Source: an uncultured Treponema sp. (GTDB taxonomy: Bacteria; Spirochaetota; Spirochaetia; Treponematales; Treponemataceae). Taken from it: a stretch of 38,996 nucleotides of DNA. Under the pieces are notes generated by a model, which saw only the letters and a list, made by a program, of their open reading frames with translations, made no database searches and was not told the DNA's origin. The stretch lies in assembly GCA_938045195.1 (NCBI GenBank), contig CALINC010000048.1, positions 1-38,996 on the forward strand, read 5' to 3'. The position numbers were made by a program, and so were the translations under genes. Positions 7,922-14,835 of the stretch are shown here, piece after piece (position 1 is the stretch's first letter; each line of letters starts with the position of its first letter).

Positions 7922-8055
7922 TAAACCTTAGCTCTGCCTGATTGCACTACATACGGCAGGTCATTATCGATCATACCGATATGTACAATCTTTGCTTTTT
8001 CGATAATTGATTGTATTTGCCGATTATCCGTTACTGCCCTGTCTACTCTTCTCAT
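7921..8055 (-). pseudogene. internally deleted duplicate of the oxidase-like gene (44 codons)
   Basis: The first 37 codons equal those of the intact gene at 5927-6403 apart from one change (V23I), and the upstream leader is also duplicated. After DLPYVV the sequence jumps to SGRAKV and a stop, matching the intact C-terminus SRAKA. About 114 codons of the core are gone, yet the frame is kept. It lacks the flavin-binding core and cannot be a working oxidase. It now acts, at most, as a short leader ORF whose stop overlaps the next gene's start. Confidence 0.8.
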
Positions 8056-8059
8056 AAAT

Positions 8060-8108
8060 AAACATCCCTTATATCAATTGATAATTTGTAATGTTTAATG
8101 TGTAATTA
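8060..8108 (-). repeat. AT-rich leader repeat, copy 3
   Basis: This copy includes the palindrome TATCAATTGATA and AAGGGATG before the remnant's ATG at 8055. It has a short insertion (TTTAATG on the plus strand) relative to copy 1. Related AT-rich sequence (aattaccaattaaaaatta on the plus strand) continues into the end of the neighbouring gene at 8143. Confidence 0.65.
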
Positions 8109-8142
8109 CCGCATACCGTACGTAGGCTACTTTAATTACCAA

Positions 8143-8535
8143 TTAAAAATTATCCGTTACCAATTGGCTATGTATTTTTCTACCAAGTTTTTTCTCCAGT
8201 CTCCATTGAGGAGGTTCTCCGTCATCTCCCCAATATTCATCCATCGAAATAATTTTACAGTCTTCTATTTTTATAAACGACACTACGTGAAAAGAACTTG
8301 TCTTATCGGCACTGTATACGTTGACTGCTGTGATGATAAGGTCTCCGATTTGTTCTACCCTTTCGATTGTACCGTCCCATGTCTCCGGATATTCACAGTT
8401 TACCCGTATGTATTCTTCCGCTGTGAAGTGTTCATTGGTACAATGCCAGTTGATATATGCCGAATCTGCAAAAAAGGTACGCAAACGCTCCTTATCCTGT
8501 TTTAACACAGCATTCCAAAAATCCTGTATGTTCAT
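8143..8535 (-). CDS. NTF2-like / SnoaL-like small protein
   Basis: The 130-aa protein has the look of a cone-shaped NTF2-like domain: MNIQDFWNAVLKQDKERLRT, then NEHFTAEEYIRVNCEYPETW, then IKIEDCKIISMDEYWGDDGE. Many such proteins are small binding proteins or enzymes of unknown substrate. It lies 16 bases after the methyltransferase gene, so it should be the last gene of the 9830-8143 operon. The last residues (QLVTDNF) are encoded by AT-rich sequence like the local leader repeat, suggesting the original 3' end was replaced. Confidence 0.7.
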   Translation of the reverse strand: MNIQDFWNAVLKQDKERLRTFFADSAYINWHCTNEHFTAEEYIRVNCEYPETWDGTIERVEQIGDLIITAVNVYSADKTSSFHVVSFIKIEDCKIISMDEYWGDDGEPPQWRLEKKLGRKIHSQLVTDNF

Positions 8536-8551
8536 AGTCTCGCCGGCAAGA

Positions 8552-9049
8552 TTACTTATTCTTTTTCCACGGAATAAAGCGGTTGACCCGTTTACTATAA
8601 GCTTTATATTCCTCGCCGAAGCGTTCTAAAAGCCATTTTTCTTCAGTGAGCTTCATAAACACGGTAAGGTATGCCCAAAAAAGCGGAGGCAAAATCAATA
8701 CATACCAATTACGGCAGAATAGCAGCGCACCGATACAGATAAACAAAAAAGCCGAATAAATGGGGTTACGCACGAGGGCATACACGCCGCCGGTTTCAAG
8801 CCGGTTAGATTTTATCTTGATGTCGATCTTGGCACCGAATACCGCAGCGTACCACAAGATAACCCCGCCTGCAATACACAAGATTCCGGCAATTACAAAA
8901 AGAACTGCGATGAGACCGCCGGTAACATTGCCGCTTACAAGCATATTGAATTTGACAAGCGCAATCCCTGCAGCAGTAAACGCAATCATAATTGCAATAC
9001 ACACCGGCCCTACTCCCATAACAGGGAGATGTTCTTGATTTTCTTTCAT
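8552..9049 (-). CDS. isoprenylcysteine carboxyl methyltransferase/PEMT-family membrane protein
   Basis: The 165-aa integral membrane protein has about four hydrophobic segments. The C-terminal block (RLETGGVYALVRNPIYSAF, then EEKWLLERFGEEYKAYSKRV, then RFIPW) is the signature of the ICMT/phospholipid methyltransferase family, where the RNPxY and E-x-x-L-x-x-xF-G-x-x-Y elements form the SAM site. Prokaryotic substrates are mostly unknown; lipid or small-molecule methylation in the inner membrane is the family-level guess. It follows the DUF2807 gene by 25 bases in one operon. Confidence 0.85.
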   Translation of the reverse strand: MKENQEHLPVMGVGPVCIAIMIAFTAAGIALVKFNMLVSGNVTGGLIAVLFVIAGILCIAGGVILWYAAVFGAKIDIKIKSNRLETGGVYALVRNPIYSAFLFICIGALLFCRNWYVLILPPLFWAYLTVFMKLTEEKWLLERFGEEYKAYSKRVNRFIPWKKNK

Positions 9050-9074
9050 CCTATATAAAATCCTTCATAACTTT

Positions 9075-9830
9075 TTAAAGAGAAGATATGCTGCCGCTGC
9101 CTGAGATTTTTATTTCAGTTGCAGGTTCGCCTTTATAACGGATAGAACCGGAGCCGCTGATATCGGCTTTTAAATGCCCGGTAACCCATACTTTTGCAGA
9201 ACCGGAGCCTGAAATTGAAATATCGGCTTTTTCGGTTTCCAAACCGGTTGTTTTTATATCCCCTGAACCGGAGATGTCCGCTATCATATTTTCGGCTTTT
9301 CCTGTTGCGGAAAAATCGGCTGAGCCGGATACGTCCACTTTTAGAGTGTTTACCGTAATATCGCGTGCAGTAATATTACCGCTGCCTGCGATATCTATCG
9401 ACATTGAATCTTTAGGCATATTGAATGATGAAATGGTACTGGTAAGTGAACCGACTGTCTGCAACTTTATTAAAGCAGGCATTGTGATAAAGACTTTACG
9501 GCGAGTCGGTGATATGCCGTATCTGTATCCAGACTTAAAACCGATGTTAAGAGTGGTACCTGTAAGGGATACATCCAAATAGGGGAAAATATTTTCATCC
9601 GTTTCAATTTGAATGGAAAAGGTTTCGCTATACCTTATATCGGCAGTCCAACCGCCCTTGATGCAAACAGCATTAAAATCGCTTTCAGGGAATGATTTAG
9701 TTTCTATCTTTCCGTTTCCTTTAATGACTTTGTCCGAACCGGAAAAAGATTGGCAGCCGATACAAATAACCAAAAGAGCTGTTATCACGGCAGCTTTTAC
9801 AATACCGTTTAGTTTGATTGTTGTTTTCAT
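9075..9830 (-). CDS. DUF2807 (GIN-domain) putative lipoprotein
   Basis: The 251-aa protein begins with a signal peptide ending in VICIGC, a likely lipobox with Cys26. The body is a beta-helix-like repeat of short SGSGxI units (DIAGSGNI, DVSGSADF, DISGSGDI, SISGSGSA, DISGSGSI, KISGSGSI), the hallmark of the DUF2807/head-GIN family. Its function is unknown, but it is predicted to sit in the envelope. AAGGA lies 7 bases before the ATG, and a strong promoter precedes it. It is the first gene of an operon with the methyltransferase and NTF2-like genes. Confidence 0.9.
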   Translation of the reverse strand: MKTTIKLNGIVKAAVITALLVICIGCQSFSGSDKVIKGNGKIETKSFPESDFNAVCIKGGWTADIRYSETFSIQIETDENIFPYLDVSLTGTTLNIGFKSGYRYGISPTRRKVFITMPALIKLQTVGSLTSTISSFNMPKDSMSIDIAGSGNITARDITVNTLKVDVSGSADFSATGKAENMIADISGSGDIKTTGLETEKADISISGSGSAKVWVTGHLKADISGSGSIRYKGEPATEIKISGSGSISSL

Positions 9831-9860
9831 AAAAAATCCTTAATATAAATTCTTTCGTTT

Positions 9861-9889
9861 ATGATACTTTAAAGTACTGGATATGTCAA
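9861..9889 (-). promoter_or_regulatory. promoter with palindrome in the spacer, DUF2807 operon
   Basis: On the minus strand TTGACA (9884-9889), a 17-base spacer and TATCAT (9861-9866) form a near-consensus promoter. The 12-base palindrome TACTTTAAAGTA (9865-9876) lies in the spacer and runs into the -10, where a repressor could block polymerase. No regulator gene is adjacent. Confidence 0.65.
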
Positions 9890-9995
9890 TGATGGAGCCT
9901 AACTGAAATTAAACCAGACTATTGTAAAAAGTGTAAGTTTTTTAATTTTTTTTGTAAATTTATATGGACATATTTTGTGTTTTATAAAATATTCA

Positions 9996-10697
9996 TTAAT
10001 TTGTTATTTTTCTTTTATTTTCTATATCAAAGAGAAACCTGCGGGCAAATGCGATTGCAATACTCCTGCTGATAAGAGCTATAAAAAGAAAAACAGGACG
10101 CAAAACAAGATTGAAAATAGTTGCATTGATTTTTTTATGTATGAGAAGATACAGGATGGGAAAACTTTGCAATAAGCACATGAATATAAAAACCGTATAG
10201 CAGCATTGAAATATTTCGCTATAAAAATAAAATTGGTAAATATATTGCCCTTTATTGATACGGGCAGCCAGCTGCCACATTTTTTTTACTGTCTCAGCTC
10301 CCGATAGGTTTTGTTTCTTTGCTTCATTTATCCATTCATACGAACAACTGTCATTTTTATATTGGGTTAAACATTCTTCAACAACCGTTCCTTTCCGAAA
10401 AAGCCAAAATAATATATTTGTTCCCATGTTTTTTATTTTTTTGTCATAGAACGTTTCATACCACATAAAACCGACATAACGGATACCATGTATAAACATA
10501 CTAGCTATGTATGAAAATAAAAGCAGAACAAGCAGAGAGTAATGCTTACTGCTTAAAAATCGGAATATCATAAATGTATCATATTCGACAAAAACATATG
10601 ATAAAAGATACAACAAATAAATAAAAATTATTCCAGCAGGAAATAGTGCTACGAATAAAAAACTTGATTCAACTTTATTAGCATTTTCTAAATTCAT
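9996..10697 (-). CDS. membrane protein of unknown function
   Basis: I do not recognise this 233-aa protein. It has four to five hydrophobic segments in two pairs (FLFVALFPAGIIFIYLLYLL and LLVLLLFSYIASMFI early; a pair after residue 150 including YTVFIFMCLLQSFPILYLLI), separated by a charged soluble loop (YDKKIKNMGTN to INKGQYIYQF). The start is set at 10697 because AGGAAGGG lies 5-6 bases before this ATG. The frame stays open for 75 more codons upstream, but that part crosses an operator-like dyad and shows no membrane or domain pattern. It stands alone on the minus strand. Confidence 0.6.
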   Translation of the reverse strand: MNLENANKVESSFLFVALFPAGIIFIYLLYLLSYVFVEYDTFMIFRFLSSKHYSLLVLLLFSYIASMFIHGIRYVGFMWYETFYDKKIKNMGTNILFWLFRKGTVVEECLTQYKNDSCSYEWINEAKKQNLSGAETVKKMWQLAARINKGQYIYQFYFYSEIFQCCYTVFIFMCLLQSFPILYLLIHKKINATIFNLVLRPVFLFIALISRSIAIAFARRFLFDIENKRKITN

Positions 10698-10718
10698 ATT
10701 GACCCTTCCTAAAAAGTG

Positions 10719-10736
10719 TGTAAATGCATATTTACA
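10719..10736. promoter_or_regulatory. operator-like inverted repeat TGTAAAT-N4-ATTTACA
   Basis: This perfect 7+4+7 dyad lies 21 bases upstream of the membrane-protein ATG at 10697. Its length and AT-rich arms suit a dimeric repressor site. No clear -35/-10 pair could be fixed around it. Confidence 0.4.
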
Positions 10737-10919
10737 TATTAACAAGAAATAAGCCTTTTGTAAATCACATGGTAAATTGACAATATAAAATTTTATATGC
10801 CCTGACATGGCAACCGCATCACAAAAGTTGTAAAATTTTCTCAATCGGTCAATTTGATATTCTGCCCGAAAGACTATGTCTTCTATAAATCCGCAAGGCC
10901 GCATATAAAGCCGATGAAA

Positions 10920-11002
10920 CATATATAGTAGTATATCACCGGTGCATGTTTTTTACCGTGTTCCCGTCTAAAGTCATTTATTTGTGATAATGCTTCCTAT
11001 AA
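10920..11002. other. start of the 957-base gap 10698-11654
   Basis: The gap between the membrane protein and glmE holds, in order, the dyad at 10719, unassigned AT-rich DNA, hairpin-repeat copies B and C, the 60-base repeat R2, a 15-codon ORF with its own promoter, and a terminator hairpin. ORFs read through the hairpin repeats on either strand are by-products of the repeat. Confidence 0.6.
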
Positions 11003-11152
11003 ATTCATCAACCGCAGACTTTATTAAAAGTCGAGGATTGATGAATTTCCGCCGTTTCGCAATGAAATGAGAAACGGCATACAATAAGGCGACGTTTGCC
11101 GCAAGGCAAACTCGACAGCGTTTTTCGACAGTGCCGCCTGCATTGTCGAAAA
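11003..11152 (+). repeat. four-hairpin composite repeat, copy B (complete)
   Basis: M1 is 11003-11046 with the same outer arms as copy A but inner stem GACTTT/AAAGTC around loop atta. M2 is 11051-11078 (GCCGTTTC/GAAACGGC, tail atacaataa). M3 has GTTTGCC/GGCAAAC at 11094-11111. M4 spans 11122-11152 (TTTTCGACA/TGTCGAAAA with a 5-base apical loop cgcct), followed by aataagccttcttt. Copy C follows after 14 bases in the same orientation. Confidence 0.9.
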
Positions 11153-11166
11153 TAAGCCTTCTTTAA

Positions 11167-11316
11167 AATTCGACAACCGTAGAAATCTTCAGATTTCGAG
11201 GCTGTCGAATTCCGCCGTTTCGCAACGCTAGTGAGAAACGGCATACAATAAGCGCCGTTTGCCTGCAAGGCAAAGTCGACAACGTTTTTAGACAATGCCA
11301 ACTGCATTGTCTAAAA
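11167..11316 (+). repeat. four-hairpin composite repeat, copy C (complete, tandem with B)
   Basis: M1 is 11167-11211: outer arms ATTCGACA/TGTCGAAT and inner stem GAAATC/GATTTC with loop ttca, so both stems differ from copy B yet pair. M2 is 11214-11242. M3 has GTTTGCC/GGCAAA at 11257-11274. M4 is a perfect 13-bp stem at 11286-11316, TTTTAGACAATGC with its complement around caact. Confidence 0.9.
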
Positions 11317-11333
11317 TAAGCCTTCTTTTATTC

Positions 11334-11396
11334 GTGCAGAGGGTTTAATACCCTGTTGCTGTGCAACGTACGCTCTGCGTCGGGGTTGTTGATTTC
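11334..11396 (+). repeat. repeat R2, copy 1
   Basis: This is a roughly 60-base sequence with core GGTTTAATACCCTGTTGCTG, then a short hairpin GTTGC/GCAAC, then GTACGCTCTG and CGGGGT. It recurs in inverse orientation at 14680-14740 with a handful of changes. It directly follows hairpin repeat C. Confidence 0.75.
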
Positions 11397-11522
11397 CATT
11401 TGTATACCACCCGGTTTAAAGTATCGGCTTCTTATAAGTTTAGTTTATTTCTGGTGCAGTTACCATGATATGAGGATAAGTTTATTAAAATTTTGGAATT
11501 TAGTGAGAAAATAAGCTTAATC

Positions 11523-11552
11523 TTGACGGAATGTGTAATAATTGTGTATACT
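11523..11552 (+). promoter_or_regulatory. promoter for a truncated plus-strand ORF
   Basis: TTGACG (11523-11528), an 18-base spacer and TATACT (11547-11552) form a good promoter. The ATG of the 15-codon ORF follows 6 bases later without a ribosome-binding site, the same leaderless arrangement as lon. Confidence 0.45.
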
Positions 11553-11558
11553 TATAAT

Positions 11559-11606
11559 ATGAATGAACGAATGCAGGCGATAAAAGTATTAGAAAAAGCA
11601 GGGTGA
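11559..11606 (+). pseudogene. 15-codon ORF, probably the 5' remnant of a lost gene
   Basis: The ORF reads MNERMQAIKVLEKAG and stops. It has protein-like composition, resembling the first helix of a small protein (HicA-type toxins start with a similar I-K-x-L-E-x-xG pattern, but this is only a guess), and it ends where the glmE terminator hairpin starts. The promoter and start are kept while the body is missing. Confidence 0.35.
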
Positions 11607-11644
11607 GGGAAGAAAATCCGGTCTGACATGGTATCTTCCCTCAC
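11603..11644 (-). terminator. terminator downstream of glmE
   Basis: An 11-bp perfect stem (GTGAGGGAAGA and its complement, 11603-11613 and 11634-11644) lies 10 bases after the glmE stop. On the minus strand it is followed by CCTGCTTTTT, a short U run. Confidence 0.6.
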
Positions 11645-11654
11645 TAAGAAATAT

Positions 11655-13112
11655 TTATCTTTTACCCGGTCTTCCTACTAGTACGCCGGAACTTACTGCG
11701 TATACGTCATCGACCGACATTTGAAAATCGACGGCTCGATTGTCCGCTTTTCCACGTTCTTCAAGCCGTGAGCGATTAAAGTCAAGAATGTCTTTTGTAA
11801 ATGGTAAATTGCCCGGCATTAAGTATCGGATAAATCCTTCGTTATCGCGTGCAGGAATTACTTTTCCTGCATTGTATTGCGACGGTGCAAAAGGAATATC
11901 GATAACGCCTGCTTCAAAAGCCTTGATGGTTCCGGCAACTAAATCTCCGCCGCCTATTTCGTAAACCTTATCCATAATACACTTTGTTTCGGCTTTAATC
12001 AGTGAAACTTCATCGCTTAAAACCTTTGCGTCGGGATAGCGTTGTCCTTTTAACAGGTTTAAAACCATTTTGGTTGCTTTTATACCGCCCGCATTGGCTT
12101 CTTTTGTAGGAATACCAAACGCTTCGTGCGGGGTTTTTACGATAACTTTTGTAGCACCGGAAAGTGCCGCAATTGTGCTTCCGAGTGAGATAAGCCCGTA
12201 AGCGCGAGATTCATCCGCAGGGAAACCGCCCATCCATTGATGGAAAACCGTAGTTATACAAGTATCGTTATACCCGTAGGTTTTCATATATTCTTTTGTA
12301 AGTTCTCTAAGTGAGATAACGGCTGCAACGTCTTGTGTCATATTTCCGCACATACCGTAACCTACCGTTATACTTTTTACGCCTTGTTCGGCAGCAAGCA
12401 GGGCTTCAATTACACCGACTGCAATGGCAACGGATGGCGGAACGAGTGTGCCGGTTAAAGGTCCAAACGGCTCCCTGTTAAGATGAACTCCGTTTTCTTC
12501 ATAAAAGCCTACCAGTCTATCGGCATATTGCCAGCACATAATACTGTGTTCGATTGAAACCGCTTTTGCATAAGGTACGTTGTAGCTTATGCCGCCTCCT
12601 TCATTCGAGGTGTAGCCGCCGGCATGGATAATCTCTGAAAGAAGACGCGCATCGGGTGTACCGTGCCTAGCTTGAAGCGGCAGGTTTACCGATTCTAAAA
12701 CTTGGCGGCAGGGACCGACACCCCAGTTTACTGCAGGAAATCCATTCATTAAAGAGCGTCCTGCTTTTTTTGAAGCCTCTATACCGGCTTCTCCTTCTTC
12801 GTATCTGTTTTGTCTCGTATACGCATCAATCGTACTCGGCAAAAAGTCCGCCCCGCCTTCATCCTGCAAAAACTGTAAAAGTTTAATGTGTTCGTCCAAT
12901 AGGGGAACGCCCGCACGGGGTTGGGCTGTAGTAATGCCCGCCTTATCGGCTTCTTCAAGTTTTATTGCAAAGTTTTTTTCCGGCGGGATTTTCTTTAAAT
13001 AGTCGATAGATTCTTTTAAATCGACATCCTTTCCCGTAGGCCAAGTTTTAAGGATTTCTTCCCTCATTTCCATAAACTCGCCTTCAGGGATTTTTTTATT
13101 TTTCCATCTCAT
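11655..13112 (-). CDS. glmE: methylaspartate (glutamate) mutase epsilon subunit
   Basis: The 485-aa product is the large subunit of coenzyme B12-dependent glutamate mutase, which interconverts L-glutamate and L-threo-3-methylaspartate in cytoplasmic glutamate fermentation. Features include QARHGTPDARLLSEI, AGGYTSNEGGGISYNVPYAK, REPFGPLTGTLVPPS, TVGYGMCGNMTQDVAA and VFHQWMGGFPADES, in family order and length. I start at 13112 (MRWKNKK), where AGGAGC lies 6 bases upstream; an in-frame ATG 30 bases earlier would include that site. The cobalamin-binding small subunit (GlmS/MutS) and the MutL-like reactivase, which usually flank glmE, are not next to it. Confidence 0.93.
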   Translation of the reverse strand: MRWKNKKIPEGEFMEMREEILKTWPTGKDVDLKESIDYLKKIPPEKNFAIKLEEADKAGITTAQPRAGVPLLDEHIKLLQFLQDEGGADFLPSTIDAYTRQNRYEEGEAGIEASKKAGRSLMNGFPAVNWGVGPCRQVLESVNLPLQARHGTPDARLLSEIIHAGGYTSNEGGGISYNVPYAKAVSIEHSIMCWQYADRLVGFYEENGVHLNREPFGPLTGTLVPPSVAIAVGVIEALLAAEQGVKSITVGYGMCGNMTQDVAAVISLRELTKEYMKTYGYNDTCITTVFHQWMGGFPADESRAYGLISLGSTIAALSGATKVIVKTPHEAFGIPTKEANAGGIKATKMVLNLLKGQRYPDAKVLSDEVSLIKAETKCIMDKVYEIGGGDLVAGTIKAFEAGVIDIPFAPSQYNAGKVIPARDNEGFIRYLMPGNLPFTKDILDFNRSRLEERGKADNRAVDFQMSVDDVYAVSSGVLVGRPGKR

Positions 13113-13140
13113 ACTCTTGCTCCTAAAGTATAGTACCCGC

Positions 13141-13146
13141 ATTATA
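13141..13146 (-). promoter_or_regulatory. extended -10 promoter of glmE
   Basis: On the minus strand TGATATAAT gives a perfect -10 with the TG extension; the -35 is weak. The expected start lies about 20 bases before the ATG. A short dyad GGTATA/TATACC (around 13162-13175) sits just upstream. Confidence 0.6.
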
Positions 13147-13291
13147 TCATAATTTTTTAAGGTGGTATAGATATACCGAAAAATAACCGAAGTAGAAATG
13201 TTTATAAGTTTTGTCTGTTAATCTTTCGCAGCCGATAGTTCTGCTTTCCAAAGAGCAGCAAAGTCTTCGGAAAGCATTTAAATGGTATCGG

Positions 13292-14608
13292 TTATCCTAA
13301 TTGAAAAATTTTAACGGCATATCTTGCAATAAAAATAACAAACAATATCCATGTTACCGCAGGAATATCTTTAAATTTTTTGCAGATACATTTTAAAATG
13401 ACATAAAAAATAACACCGAAAACTATCCCTTCGGCAATGCTATAAGAAAAGGGCATCATTACTATTGTTAAAAATGCAGGAATACCTTCCGATGGATCTT
13501 TATAATTTATTTCACCTGCTTGGGTCATCATTAAGCAGCCTACAATAATGAGCGCCGGTGCCGTTGCTGCCGATGGAATCAATAAAAATACGGGAGAAAA
13601 TAATAGTGCAATTAAAAACATTACAGCGGTTGTTAAAGAGGTAAGACCTGTTTTTCCTCCTGCCGCAACACCTGCCGTACTTTCTACATAACTTGTAACG
13701 GTAGACGTTCCCAAAGCGGCTCCGGCTACTGTTCCTATTGCGTCAGCCAATAAAGCCTGTTTTAACTTCGGCACATTTCCATTCTTGTCAATTAAATTTG
13801 CTTGACTTGCAACGCCCAAAAGGGTTCCTACAGTATCAAAAATATCTACAAACAAGAACGAAATAAATACTACAAAGAATTTAAACGACAAAATCCCCGA
13901 AAAGTTAAAATTGAATACTGACGGTGCAGCAGGTAAACTTATGGGTGACCATGATGCCCAGCCGTTTAAAGGAGCGGTTATATGCATCGGAATTCCTATG
14001 ACTGTCGTAATAAGAATTCCTATTAAAATTGCTCCGGGAATTTTTAAAATAAATAAGCCTGAAGTAATAACTAAACCTATTAACGCAAGGAGGGCAGGGG
14101 AACCGTAATTAAAAGAACCTAAGCCTACAAGTGTTGCAGGATTGTCTACAATTATGCCCGAATTCTGGAGTGCAATAAAAGTAATAAATATTCCTATACC
14201 TGCGGCGACGGCTTTTTTTAAATTAGCAGGAATCGATTTAATAATTGCTTCCCGCACATTTATAAGCGAAAGAAGAATAAATAAAACACCCTCTAAAAAA
14301 ACCACTGTTAAAGCCGAAGCCGGAGAAAACCCCATATTCATAACGACACTGTAAGTAAAAAAAGCGTTTAAGCCCATACCCGATGCAAGTGCAACAGGCA
14401 AGTTGGCTAAAAAAGCCATTGCTAATGTTGCTATAGCAGCCGACAAAGCCGTTGCCGTAAAAACCGCTTTGCTGTTTAAACCGGCTTGACTTAATATTCC
14501 GGGATTGACAGCTAAAATATAAGCCATTGCCAAGAATGTTGTAATACCGGCAATTACTTCCGTACGCATTGTTGTGTTATGCTCTTTAAGTTTAAAAAAC
14601 TTTTCCAT
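13292..14608 (-). CDS. NCS2-family purine permease (AzgA/PbuG-like)
   Basis: This is a 438-aa inner-membrane protein with about 12-13 hydrophobic segments. FFKLKEHNTTMRTEVIAGIT, TFLAMAYILAVNP, ALASGMGLNAFF and FLFVDIFDTVGTLLGVA are signatures of the AzgA group, which import adenine, guanine or hypoxanthine by proton symport. The start at 14608 has AAGGAG about 10 bases upstream. An upstream in-frame extension to 14758 would run through repeat R2, so I reject it. It is separated from glmE by 179 bases that include glmE's promoter and no clear terminator. Confidence 0.92.
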   Translation of the reverse strand: MEKFFKLKEHNTTMRTEVIAGITTFLAMAYILAVNPGILSQAGLNSKAVFTATALSAAIATLAMAFLANLPVALASGMGLNAFFTYSVVMNMGFSPASALTVVFLEGVLFILLSLINVREAIIKSIPANLKKAVAAGIGIFITFIALQNSGIIVDNPATLVGLGSFNYGSPALLALIGLVITSGLFILKIPGAILIGILITTVIGIPMHITAPLNGWASWSPISLPAAPSVFNFNFSGILSFKFFVVFISFLFVDIFDTVGTLLGVASQANLIDKNGNVPKLKQALLADAIGTVAGAALGTSTVTSYVESTAGVAAGGKTGLTSLTTAVMFLIALLFSPVFLLIPSAATAPALIIVGCLMMTQAGEINYKDPSEGIPAFLTIVMMPFSYSIAEGIVFGVIFYVILKCICKKFKDIPAVTWILFVIFIARYAVKIFQLG

Positions 14609-14679
14609 AAGAATAAAACTCCTTACATCACTATAGCATATTATTGCGAAGAAAGGGAAGAGATAATTATTTTTTAACA

Positions 14680-14740
14680 AATCAACATACCCCGGCACAG
14701 AGCGTACGTTGCGCAGCAACAGGGTATTAAACCGCACAAT
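14680..14740 (-). repeat. repeat R2, copy 2
   Basis: This is the reverse-strand copy of the sequence at 11334-11396, lying in the upstream region of the purine permease and near the promoter of the divergent pump gene. The core GTTGCTGCGCAAC forms a 5-bp hairpin. Confidence 0.75.
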
Positions 14741-14768
14741 AAAAAATATATTTATCACAACATTATTA

Positions 14769-14797
14769 TTGACTTTTATTCATATTTTTGTTATATT
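14769..14797 (+). promoter_or_regulatory. promoter of the RND-LolA-barrel operon
   Basis: TTGACT (14769-14774), a 17-base spacer and TATATT (14792-14797). The expected start is near 14804, about 30 bases before the pump ATG. Confidence 0.65.
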
Positions 14798-14807
14798 AAG
14801 GGAGAAA

Positions 14808-14826
14808 ATGGTGGTATAACCACCAT
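14808..14826 (+). promoter_or_regulatory. leader hairpin containing a three-codon ORF
   Basis: ATGGTGGT, loop ATA and ACCACCAT form a perfect 8-bp hairpin at the very 5' end of the predicted pump mRNA. The same bases spell ATG GTG GTA TAA, a Met-Val-Val-stop ORF. As a palindrome downstream of the promoter it could equally be a repressor operator. Confidence 0.5.
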
Positions 14827-14835
14827 AAAGTTCTG

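Noticed and set aside
5782..8108. Integron attC sites between the accessory genes
   Set aside because: The hairpin element has varied stems like attC, but I find no GTTRRRY/RYYYAAC core pairs, the copies are not regularly between the accessory genes, and no integrase is in the window.
11008..11307. 99-codon minus-strand ORF across repeats B and C
   Set aside because: It is simply the translation of two tandem hairpin repeats; the peptide repeats itself in shifted frames and has no ribosome-binding site.
13113..13291. Cobalamin riboswitch before glmE
   Set aside because: The promoter lies about 20-30 bases from the start, leaving no room for an aptamer, and no B12-box-like sequence is seen.
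14609..14758. Longer N-terminus of the purine permease
   Set aside because: The extension translates repeat R2; the ATG at 14608 has AAGGAG and matches the family start.
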